A DNA stretch of 12,265 nt, taken from NCBI GenBank assembly GCA_003663115.1, contig QMZJ01000021.1, forward strand, positions 1 to 12,265, in the 5' to 3' direction. Under the pieces are notes generated by a model, which was not told the DNA's origin, ran no database searches, and saw only the letters and a list, made by a program, of their open reading frames with translations. Positions 6,383-12,265 of the stretch are shown here, piece by piece (the first letter of the stretch is position 1; each line of letters opens with the position of its first letter). Source of the DNA: Candidatus Altarchaeales archaeon (GTDB lineage: Archaea > Altiarchaeota > Altiarchaeia > IMC4 > QMZM01). The position numbers were made by a program, and so were the translations under genes.

Positions 6383-6391
6383 TATATAAAA
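6383..6391 (-). promoter_or_regulatory. TATA box of the winged-helix gene
   Basis: Minus-strand TTTTATATA is centred about 36 bp before the ATG, which predicts a leader of roughly 10 nt without an SD sequence. It lies in the 104-bp divergent gap 6352-6455, which also holds the promoter for the plus-strand synthase, so the two promoters can share regulation. Confidence 0.45.
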
Positions 6392-6423
6392 TAATACAAA
6401 TTAGTTTATATCTATACCCTTAA

Positions 6424-6433
6424 TTTATATATA
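6424..6433 (+). promoter_or_regulatory. TATA box of the synthase-prenyltransferase operon
   Basis: TTTATATATA is centred about 27 bp before ATG 6456, predicting a leaderless mRNA. Other AT-rich matches nearby (6403-6411, 6441-6450) are less well placed. Confidence 0.55.
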
Positions 6434-6455
6434 AGTTTGATTTAAATATACATAT

Positions 6456-7649
6456 ATGTTCAAAAATAAACCAAAGTGTTTAATCTGGGATGAAACATTA
6501 AGGGACGGGGAACAGATGCCAGGGGTTGTATTCGGCCCCGAGGAAAAGATAGATCTGGCCGTAAGGTCATCAGAATTTGGTGTTGATTTTATAGATATCA
6601 TGCCGGCTGTATCTAATTCTGAGAGAATTTTAACCAAGAGGCTATCCAATATGGGGCTTGATGCAGATATAATCGCTGCTACCATGTTAAAGAAAGAGCA
6701 CATTGAGATGGCATTGGATTGTGATGTGCAGGGCATAATCCTGTTCACGCCTCTTTCCGACCTGCATCTAAGGTATAAATTGAAAATTAGCAGAGAGGAA
6801 AACCTGAACAGGGTCCTGGATATGGTCGATTTCTCTAAGGAACAGGGATTGAAGGTATGTTTTGCGGGTGAGGATTCCACTCGGGCAGACATAAACTATG
6901 TGATAGAATTTACCAATGAGTTGTCCAGAAAGATTGAATATTTTATGCCCTGCGATACATTGGGCTGCTTAACACCCTCTGTCACTTATTCCTTTATTAA
7001 AAAGCTTAAGGAGAATTGCAGAACGCCACTTTGCTTACACGTCCACAACGACTTCGGTCTAGCAACTGCAAATACATTAGCAGGCCTATCGGCTGGTGCA
7101 GAGATGTTCTCCGGGACATTCTGCGGAATTGGTGAGCGGGCAGGCAATGCCCCGATAGAGGAAGTATGTACCGCCTTAAAGTTCTTGAACGGGGTTGAGC
7201 TTGACGTGAGGTATGATATGCTGACTAAGATCTGCAATTTAGTAGAACGGTACTCTGGAGTGAAACTACAGTCCCATAAACCGATAGTTGGGGAAAATGC
7301 ATTCTCCCATGAGTCGGGAATTCACGCAGACGGTATTATAAAACACCCAAGGACATACGAGAACTTTGATCCCGAATTCGTTGGGCAGACCAGGAGATTC
7401 CTCTTTGGAAAGCATACTGGGAAGAACGTATTGAGGTATATCTTAAAAAAGTACGGCATCCCTCACAGCAACCTGGATCACCTGCTGGAAGAGATCAAAA
7501 GCATCTCAGAACAGCAACATTGCTCTCTTACAGAAACTGATGTCCTCAATCTACTCGCCTACGAGGAATACTCAACCGAGGTGGAAGTACCTATCATAAA
7601 TGAAAATTATAAATCTCCAATACTCTTACGGGCCAAAGCTGGAGTATAG
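6456..7649 (+). CDS. Homocitrate/2-isopropylmalate synthase-family enzyme
   Basis: This 397-residue protein of the DRE-TIM (HMG-CoA lyase-like) family would perform a Claisen-type condensation of acetyl-CoA with a 2-oxoacid. The signature DETLRDGEQ is at 12-20, with catalytic R16 and metal ligand D17. The metal-binding HVHND (H195, H197) sits at 195-199, followed by FGLATANTLAG. GIGERAGNAP (224-233) and the subdomain motif GENAFSHESGIHADG (279-293) are typical of homocitrate, isopropylmalate and citramalate synthases rather than HMG-CoA lyase. FGKHTGKNV at 317-325 is also conserved. The protein ends without the roughly 120-residue LeuA feedback domain, so it resembles NifV/AksA/homocitrate-type enzymes in length. 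Substrate choice cannot be fixed from sequence; Re-citrate synthase is another option. Its last 50 bp overlap the prenyltransferase gene, so the two are coupled. Confidence 0.9.
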   Translation: MFKNKPKCLIWDETLRDGEQMPGVVFGPEEKIDLAVRSSEFGVDFIDIMPAVSNSERILTKRLSNMGLDADIIAATMLKKEHIEMALDCDVQGIILFTPLSDLHLRYKLKISREENLNRVLDMVDFSKEQGLKVCFAGEDSTRADINYVIEFTNELSRKIEYFMPCDTLGCLTPSVTYSFIKKLKENCRTPLCLHVHNDFGLATANTLAGLSAGAEMFSGTFCGIGERAGNAPIEEVCTALKFLNGVELDVRYDMLTKICNLVERYSGVKLQSHKPIVGENAFSHESGIHADGIIKHPRTYENFDPEFVGQTRRFLFGKHTGKNVLRYILKKYGIPHSNLDHLLEEIKSISEQQHCSLTETDVLNLLAYEEYSTEVEVPIINENYKSPILLRAKAGV

Positions 7650-8487
7650 ATTCTTCGCCAATTATCTACGAATTGGCAGGGGCATTAGTGTTCTTTTCAT
7701 ACCAATATTGGCGTTTACCATATCCCGCAGCACTGAGGTTATGGACCTCATTACTGTGTCGGGTATAACCCTCTTAGGCATTGCAGGCACATATTCCTAT
7801 AATTGCTTAAAGGACGCCAAGGAGGACAGAGAGAATTCTTCACACCCAAACCCTTTAAAAACATCGATACCCAATACCCTCGAAAAAAAGATACCTTACT
7901 GTCTTTTTATATTTGCCATCTTGATTGCTCTACTCTTTGTGAACCGTTACTCCCTCTTATTGTTTTTGGCTTTGGCATTATTTTCAGTAATCTATTCTAA
8001 ATTTAAGATAAAAAGAATCTTCCTTGTGAAAACAATGACTGTTTCATTCTGCTACATGACCCTATTTTTCGCTTGTTTCCTTGCCTTTTCACCTATCATT
8101 ACCTCTCATGCCCTTCTTTCCGGTCTTTTGATATTAATGCTGTTATTCAGCTACTCTGTGATATCAGATATTCGAGATGTAGAGGTTGACAAAAAATATA
8201 ATTTCATTACAATACCTGTTAAATATGGATATCTCAAATCAGAACTGCTTGTGGTATCTATTTTCGTATTACTCAATATAGCCTTGATGTTCTTTTATGC
8301 TCAGGATCTGATCTCATTAGAGGTAGCTGGCACATTTTTTATGTTCATACCAGTTGAGCTATATCTGGTTTACCACCTTCATATAAGAGATCTGAGAGGA
8401 GTAGATACGGCAAGGGAAATATCCTTTATCCTAACCGGGATATTCTTGCTGATTTTAAATCTGCCCCTGATGAGTAGTATTATCTGA
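7600..8487 (+). CDS. UbiA-family membrane prenyltransferase
   Basis: This is a 295-residue polytopic membrane protein with about eight or nine hydrophobic segments. Both Asp-rich prenyl-diphosphate/Mg sites of the UbiA superfamily are present: N68-xxx-D72-xxx-D76 (NCLKDAKED), and D190-xx-D193-xxx-D197 (DIRDVEVD) followed by the typical T-x-P-x-x-x-G. The family attaches polyprenyl chains to acceptors such as geranylgeranylglyceryl phosphate (archaeal lipids), quinone rings or haem. The first motif lacks the NDYxD form common in digeranylgeranylglyceryl-phosphate synthase, so the acceptor is uncertain. ATG 7600 lies inside the preceding gene. GAGGTGG at 7578-7584 is about 16 nt upstream, longer than usual, and no later in-frame start precedes the first conserved region. 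Why it is paired with a 2-oxoacid-condensing enzyme is not clear. Confidence 0.88.
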   Translation: MKIINLQYSYGPKLEYRFFANYLRIGRGISVLFIPILAFTISRSTEVMDLITVSGITLLGIAGTYSYNCLKDAKEDRENSSHPNPLKTSIPNTLEKKIPYCLFIFAILIALLFVNRYSLLLFLALALFSVIYSKFKIKRIFLVKTMTVSFCYMTLFFACFLAFSPIITSHALLSGLLILMLLFSYSVISDIRDVEVDKKYNFITIPVKYGYLKSELLVVSIFVLLNIALMFFYAQDLISLEVAGTFFMFIPVELYLVYHLHIRDLRGVDTAREISFILTGIFLLILNLPLMSSII

Positions 8488-8488
8488 T

Positions 8489-8518
8489 CCTTACCCGCAA
8501 ATTCTTTATCATGTAAGG
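8489..8518. terminator. Weak inverted repeat between convergent genes
   Basis: CCTTAC (8489-8494) and GTAAGG (8513-8518) flank an 18-nt AT-rich loop just after the prenyltransferase stop. It could mark 3' ends for the two convergent transcripts, but the stem is short and there is no strong T tract. The rest of the 8488-8550 gap shows nothing. Confidence 0.2.
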
Positions 8519-8550
8519 GGAGTACAGGATGGCAGGTTGACTTTATTGCA

Positions 8551-9621
8551 TTATCCACTTAGATACATTATTTTCAGATCCTTATAACCTTCGTTAACAT
8601 CTGAGATTTCAAAATATTTGTCTATGAGCCACAGATAACCCTGAATTATCTTACTCAGAACTGTCCAGTTATCTTTCTCCATCTGCAAACCGTATGGTGG
8701 GTTTCTAATCTCGATAAATATCTCGTTTTTGTCTTTAATGATGATCTTTATGACGCCCCAGCCCATTATTTGTAGTAAATTCTTGAGCAGGGTAAGCTTC
8801 TGTTCATCAGTTGAATCCATATCAATGATTTCTTTAAAAAAATCGTACGAAATAGAGGGTACCTCATCCAGCAGTATGTTTGCGTTACCTACTAGATGAA
8901 ACATCGTATTCTCTGTAATTGTGAGCCGTTTACCACGGAAATATATCTTATAGCCCTCTCTGAGTTGGAATATCCCGCTTCTAATTGCGTCATTTAGTGT
9001 AAACCCCTTCAGTGGCTCCAAATAATTTAATCGGTTGTATATAGATTTCTCTTTGCCTTTAACCTCCAAGGGTTCATCTGTAAGTTCAAATTCATATTCA
9101 CACGAATCTCTACTCTGTAAAGAATTAACAATCTTCGATTCCGACCTGTATAATGCACTTATGATACCATTAAAAAATCCCGGCATGAATTCATTCCCTC
9201 CAATGGTTCTTGTTATGGATTCGTTTTTTGTAGTTAGTATTATAACCTGATCGTTTTCCCTTAGATACAGATCATCCACTATGCCCAGATTTTTCCAGCT
9301 CTTTTTCAGAATACTATTTATTATCGTAGAACAAGGAAGTTTTTTTATTGAAACGGGTATAAGTTTTGCAAATGTCAGTTCGCCCCATCTCTTAGACAGT
9401 TCTCTGAGATCCCCCTTATGACCGTGTCTCTCACAGATGAGAATATACTTCCCGATAATGTCTTCAAAGAACAAAACGAGCCGTCTGTTTCCCATAATAA
9501 ACCTGTTCAAAACCCCACCAACAGTAACCTCTATAACATTTCTCTGTAGGGAAGTAGACAGCCTCAATCTCTCATCCCCCAATAATTCATTGGGAAGGAT
9601 GAGATATATATATCCATTCAC
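8551..9621 (-). CDS. Uncharacterised protein with two V4R-like units
   Basis: I do not recognise a named family with certainty. This 356-residue, soluble-looking protein seems to contain a repeated unit. Residues about 104-180 (from ILKKSWKNLGIV to GFFNGIISALYRSE, then CEYEFEL) line up with about 278-353 (from LLKNLLQIMGWGV to IQGYLWLIDKYFE, then DLKIMYL). The pattern of GWG, beta strands, a G-x-x-x-G-type helix and a final strand resembles the C-terminal half of V4R (4-vinyl reductase) small-molecule-binding domains. The Cys/Glu residues common in V4R are mostly absent. The first 95 residues are a separate mixed alpha/beta region. It starts with GTG at 9619-9621, giving a GTGA 4-bp overlap with the ATPase gene stop, so translation is coupled. 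A sensory or ligand-binding role for the ATPase is inference. Confidence 0.6.
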   Translation of the reverse strand: MNGYIYLILPNELLGDERLRLSTSLQRNVIEVTVGGVLNRFIMGNRRLVLFFEDIIGKYILICERHGHKGDLRELSKRWGELTFAKLIPVSIKKLPCSTIINSILKKSWKNLGIVDDLYLRENDQVIILTTKNESITRTIGGNEFMPGFFNGIISALYRSESKIVNSLQSRDSCEYEFELTDEPLEVKGKEKSIYNRLNYLEPLKGFTLNDAIRSGIFQLREGYKIYFRGKRLTITENTMFHLVGNANILLDEVPSISYDFFKEIIDMDSTDEQKLTLLKNLLQIMGWGVIKIIIKDKNEIFIEIRNPPYGLQMEKDNWTVLSKIIQGYLWLIDKYFEISDVNEGYKDLKIMYLSG

Positions 9622-10292
9622 AGGACCATGGTCTCGGTTACCCTCAACCCCTTGCTATCTATAATAAACTCGTGCGGTATCTTTGGTTCGAAGGAGGAGT
9701 ACCTGAGCTTGTGAATCTCCAGTATTCTCTTTGGTCTTTCCTCGAACTCCAGAAATGATAGATTCAAAACCCCGTCACATTCAAATGCCTCGCCATTTCC
9801 CGTGTCGATTTCCTTTCCATTTGTTTCGCATAAGAGCAAGGTGCAATTTACCCTTTTCTTCAGATATCGTACCAGCTCTGAGAGCCTCATCCTGTAATCT
9901 CTACTGCTCTCCGCGAATATCAGAAGCCTGTTGACATTGTCTATCACCAGGCGATCAACCATTGGGTAGGAGGCAAAGATGTTCGTGAAGTAATCCAGGT
10001 CTATATTATCACCCATGATGACGTGTTCTATTGCAAGATTCTTATCTATATATCTTCTAATCTCTCTGAGTGATTCTATGCCATCACAGGCCCTCAGCAA
10101 TTCGTCCTTGTTCTCGCCCAGGGAGACATAGCAGCACTTTTCACCCTTAATGGCTCCATTGATGATGAAATTCAACCCGAAGAGGGTTTTTCCGGTACCC
10201 GCCCCCCCCGAGACCAATATAACCGTCTGAGAGGGAAGGCCCCCATCCAGAACCCTGTCCAGCCCAGATATACCTGTTCTTACTCTATCCAT
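9618..10292 (-). CDS. Single-domain KaiC/RAD55-family ATPase
   Basis: This is a RecA-fold ATPase of the archaeal KaiC/RAD55-like type, about 224 residues from the chosen ATG. The N-terminal RVRTGISGLDRVLDGGLP is the family hallmark. It is followed by Walker A GGAGTGKT, YVSLGENKDEL at the usual acidic position after strand 3, and Walker B RLVIDN. The C-terminal strands end in PHEFIIDSKGLRVTE, again typical of KaiC domains. Such proteins bind ATP and often act as signalling hubs beside receivers and kinases. I choose ATG 10290-10292, preceded by a G-rich SD, over an in-frame TTG five codons upstream (10307). The chosen start overlaps the preceding gene's stop by 8 bp. A G8 run encodes the start of the P-loop, an unstable homopolymer. 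It is co-transcribed with the genes on both sides. Confidence 0.9.
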   Translation of the reverse strand: MDRVRTGISGLDRVLDGGLPSQTVILVSGGAGTGKTLFGLNFIINGAIKGEKCCYVSLGENKDELLRACDGIESLREIRRYIDKNLAIEHVIMGDNIDLDYFTNIFASYPMVDRLVIDNVNRLLIFAESSRDYRMRLSELVRYLKKRVNCTLLLCETNGKEIDTGNGEAFECDGVLNLSFLEFEERPKRILEIHKLRYSSFEPKIPHEFIIDSKGLRVTETMVL

Positions 10293-10623
10293 CCTGCTCC
10301 CCCCCAAAGGTGGGTACTCCCGGTCTGTGCTCTTCTAATTTTATCAGGAGAAATCTCCCGCCGTCTATTTCAAATATCCTCGCTGGAACCTTCTTGTGCA
10401 ACTTTTTTACATGGTACTTCTTCATAATCTTGTTTGGTAACATTATCCTGTTTCCGTTACCCAATTTACCGGTGGTTAACAACTCGCTCAAGGCGCTGGA
10501 GTCGGTTGGCAGGAGGAGGATATCCCTTCTCGGAGAGTTCAACAGAGAGTACTCGCTCTCAGAGATCCTTAGATTCAACGAGATTCCATCGGGCTCTATG
10601 TTTATGGATTTAATCTCCGCCAT
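10285..10623 (-). CDS. Small protein with AbrB-like C-terminal half
   Basis: This 112-residue protein has no family I can name with certainty. Residues about 52-97 (GKLGNGNRIMLPNKIMKKYHV, then KVPARIFEIDGGRFLLIKLE) follow the pattern of the AbrB/SpoVT/MazE swapped-hairpin domain: strand, R-I-x-L-P, short helix, then two strands around an acidic turn. In other proteins that fold binds DNA or forms dimeric adaptors. The N-terminal half (IKSINIEPDGISLNLRISESEYSLL) is predicted to be beta-rich. It is the first gene of a three-gene operon with the KaiC-like ATPase and the V4R-like protein. Its ATG is about 28 bp after a TATA box (leaderless). A transcription factor or an adaptor for the ATPase are both possible. 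Confidence 0.6.
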   Translation of the reverse strand: MAEIKSINIEPDGISLNLRISESEYSLLNSPRRDILLLPTDSSALSELLTTGKLGNGNRIMLPNKIMKKYHVKKLHKKVPARIFEIDGGRFLLIKLEEHRPGVPTFGGEQDG

Positions 10624-10646
10624 ATAATTATTTATACACAGAGAAA

Positions 10647-10655
10647 TAAAATATA
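10647..10655 (-). promoter_or_regulatory. TATA box of the AbrB-like/ATPase/V4R-like operon
   Basis: Minus-strand TATATTTTA is centred about 28 bp before the ATG at 10623, squeezed into the 34-bp gap after RR4. It predicts a leaderless transcript for the three-gene operon, and read-through from RR4 is still possible. Confidence 0.5.
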
Positions 10656-10657
10656 GA

Positions 10658-11062
10658 TTATTCCGTGAGTATCCTATTTATCCTCCCGATCAGATCTTCC
10701 TTGTCAAATGGCTTCATTATGTAGTCCAGGACACCATACTCACGCAGCTTGATTAATCTCTCCTTCGAGATGGGTATCACGCTGAGGAAAGCGACCCTGA
10801 CAAAGGGGGTCTTATCATGAATTCTATGCTCCACCCTGTAGCGCCTTCCATAACTTAGTATCTTATTGAATATATCCCACCCACTCATATCTGGGAGCAT
10901 CATGTCCAGGAGAAGAAGATCGGGTTTTTCTTTTTCCAGACTACTCAGGCATTCTTTTCCATTACATGCGGTTGCAACCTCGTAACCTTCTTTTTCCAGA
11001 ATCTCCTTAACAAGGTTTCTTGTATCTTCATCGTCTTCGACGTACAGGATCCTCTTACCCAT
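10658..11062 (-). CDS. Single-domain response regulator (RR4) with an insertion
   Basis: This is a 134-residue receiver without an output domain: E9/D10/D11, phospho-acceptor D53 in LLLLDMMLP, S94 in VAFLSVIP, Y114, and K117 in YIMKPFD. Compared with RR2 and RR3 it has about 11 extra residues between alpha3 and strand 4, making a basic segment SYGRRYRVEHRIHDK. That segment could form a partner-specific loop. The gene lies 55 bp downstream of the histidine kinase and 34 bp upstream of the AbrB-like/ATPase operon, so it is the likely cognate receiver of that kinase. A TATA box at 11098-11107 predicts a short leader with a weak AGGA. Its 3' end is nearly identical in DNA to remnant A, 5.8 kb away. 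Confidence 0.92.
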   Translation of the reverse strand: MGKRILYVEDDEDTRNLVKEILEKEGYEVATACNGKECLSSLEKEKPDLLLLDMMLPDMSGWDIFNKILSYGRRYRVEHRIHDKTPFVRVAFLSVIPISKERLIKLREYGVLDYIMKPFDKEDLIGRINRILTE

Positions 11063-11097
11063 TTTCCTATTTTTTAGTGTGTTGTGAATTAATCCCC

Positions 11098-11107
11098 TAT
11101 AAATTTA
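11098..11107 (-). promoter_or_regulatory. TATA-like box of RR4
   Basis: Minus-strand TAAATTTATA is centred about 40 bp before the RR4 ATG, predicting a leader of roughly 14 nt. RR4 may also be read through from the kinase gene. Confidence 0.4.
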
Positions 11108-11117
11108 ATAATTCCCA

Positions 11118-12265
11118 TTAAATTTTTGGGGTTTGCTTTTTAACCGGCAGGGTGAATTGGAATGTGCTTCCCTTTCCGAGCTCGCTATCTACCCATATTT
11201 TCCCTCCATGCGCCTCTACTATCTTTTTACATATAGCCAGCCCCAGGCCAGTTCCACCATACCTCCTGCTCAGGCTGGAGTCTACCTGATAGAATTTGGT
11301 GAACAATTTGTTGATATTCTCTTTGGATATGCCTATCCCCGTGTCCTTTACCTTCACCAGGATATTGTCTTTCTCTCTCCTTGCCTTAATAACTATACTT
11401 CCCTTTTCTGTAAACTTTATGGCGTTATCAATCAGATCCGTTAAAACCTGCATCAATCTGTTCTTATCCCCCTGGATCGGGGGTAGATTGGGCTGTATCT
11501 CAGCCTTAATGGTAAGCCCCTTCCCCTCCGCATATGATCGCATGTCCTCTACAGAGTTCTTAATAATCTCCGCCATCTGTACGTCCTTCATATCAAATTT
11601 CATCGCCCCCGACTCTAATTTAGAGATATCCAATATATCATCGATCAATTTTTTAAGTCGATTCACGTTCCTGAATATGATCTCCAGGCTGTCTTTCTCC
11701 TCCTGTGTCAATTCTCCCAGGCTACCGTCCCTCAACATACCCAGGTACCCCATTATGGGAACCAATGGTGTTTTCAATTCATGGGCAGCGATATTCATGA
11801 ATTCATCCTTTAATTTGTCTGCCTCCGCCAATTTTTGATATGACTCCCTGAGCTCTCTACTCGCTTTATCCATATCCTCCAATAGATTTAGTGTCGCAGC
11901 TTTTGCATCCTTCAGCTCTCTGATCTTTTTATTCAATTCCTTTGTTCTTTCATCGACCCGTTTCTCTAAGGTCTTGCTATATTCCTCGAGCTTGGCTCTG
12001 GATTCCCTCAGATTCTCGGCCATCTTATTAAAGGCCATTGCCAGATGCCCGATCTCATCCTTTGTTCTGATATCGATTCTATAATCGAGATTACCTCTTC
12101 CTATCTCCTCTGCCCCCTCTGTCAGCTTTTTTATCGGATTTATAACACTGCTTGCGAGGATGTACGAAAATACCAGGGATCCAAGTACGAGGTAAAAGGC
12201 GATCTGTAGGTTTCTCCATATCAGCTCATTTATAGCGTGTTCCACTGAGCCGGTGGAGAGACCCA
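11118..12265 (-). CDS. Membrane HAMP-domain histidine kinase (5' end cut by the window)
   Basis: Counting from a GTG at 12245, the protein has a transmembrane helix (about 13-35), a HAMP domain (about 36-80, ending in KMAENL), a coiled-coil linker (about 80-145), and a HisKA dimerisation/phosphotransfer domain with H155 in AAHELKTP. The HATPase domain has the N box DLIDNAIKFT (N274), G1 DTGIGI (301-306), the F box region KLFTKFYQ, and G2 GGTGLGLAI (330-338). All catalytic motifs are intact. The frame stays open upstream of the GTG to the window edge (GLSTGS just before it). A HAMP kinase normally has an extracytoplasmic sensor before this helix, so the true start is probably outside the window and the sensor is missing from view. 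It probably phosphorylates RR4, and perhaps the other orphan receivers too. Confidence 0.93.
   Translation of the reverse strand, partial: GLSTGSVEHAINELIWRNLQIAFYLVLGSLVFSYILASSVINPIKKLTEGAEEIGRGNLDYRIDIRTKDEIGHLAMAFNKMAENLRESRAKLEEYSKTLEKRVDERTKELNKKIRELKDAKAATLNLLEDMDKASRELRESYQKLAEADKLKDEFMNIAAHELKTPLVPIMGYLGMLRDGSLGELTQEEKDSLEIIFRNVNRLKKLIDDILDISKLESGAMKFDMKDVQMAEIIKNSVEDMRSYAEGKGLTIKAEIQPNLPPIQGDKNRLMQVLTDLIDNAIKFTEKGSIVIKARREKDNILVKVKDTGIGISKENINKLFTKFYQVDSSLSRRYGGTGLGLAICKKIVEAHGGKIWVDSELGKGSTFQFTLPVKKQTPKI

Noticed and set aside
10290..10307. TTG at 10305-10307 as the start of the ATPase gene
   Set aside because: The ATG five codons later has a G-rich SD in front, gives a tighter 8-bp overlap with the upstream stop, and precedes the conserved RTGISGLD region.
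11296..11838. A 180-codon plus-strand reading frame opposite the histidine kinase
   Set aside because: It is fully antisense to an intact kinase with all motifs, its translation shows no recognisable domain, and it has no promoter or ribosome site.

Overview
The window looks archaeal. It encodes a group II chaperonin (thermosome) with the short Gly/Met-rich tail. Most start codons lie about 26-28 bp downstream of an archaeal TATA box, which implies leaderless mRNAs. It also carries a RAD55/KaiC-type ATPase, a small winged-helix regulator and many stand-alone receiver domains. Composition is moderate to AT-rich. A euryarchaeal, Thermoplasmatota-like lineage is my best guess, but the sequence alone does not prove it. 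There is no rRNA, tRNA, CRISPR array or transposase.

Left part (1-3735, plus strand): a UbiB/ABC1-family atypical kinase (177-1835) is followed by the thermosome subunit (2036-3682). The thermosome has its own TATA box, a palindrome in its leader, a strong ribosome binding site and a polypyrimidine terminator. These look like core genes.

Middle (3736-8490): a RecA/RAD55-like protein that has lost its P-loop (3804-4349) converges on, and overlaps, the first of a run of minus-strand single-domain response regulators (RR1 4336-4716, RR2 5172-5543, RR3 5640-6005). Between RR1 and RR2 lie the broken remains of at least two more receiver genes (about 4792-5158), with deletions and frameshifts. RR3 sits behind a small winged-helix gene (6055-6351). 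That gene is divergent from a plus-strand pair made of a homocitrate/isopropylmalate-synthase-type enzyme and a UbiA-family membrane prenyltransferase, which overlap by 50 bp.

Right part (8551-12265, all minus strand): a membrane HAMP-histidine kinase, cut by the window end, is followed by RR4, a 112-aa protein with an AbrB-like C-terminal half, a single-domain KaiC/RAD55 ATPase, and a 356-aa protein that appears to contain two degenerate V4R-like units. The last three overlap and form one operon. The five genes together are the best candidate for an undescribed signalling system: kinase to receiver to RecA-fold ATPase plus putative ligand-binding partner.

The main evolutionary signal is a receiver family in turnover. 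There are four intact copies and two wrecks, and patches of 39-55 bp are almost identical between copies up to 5.8 kb apart, which suggests recent duplication or gene conversion.
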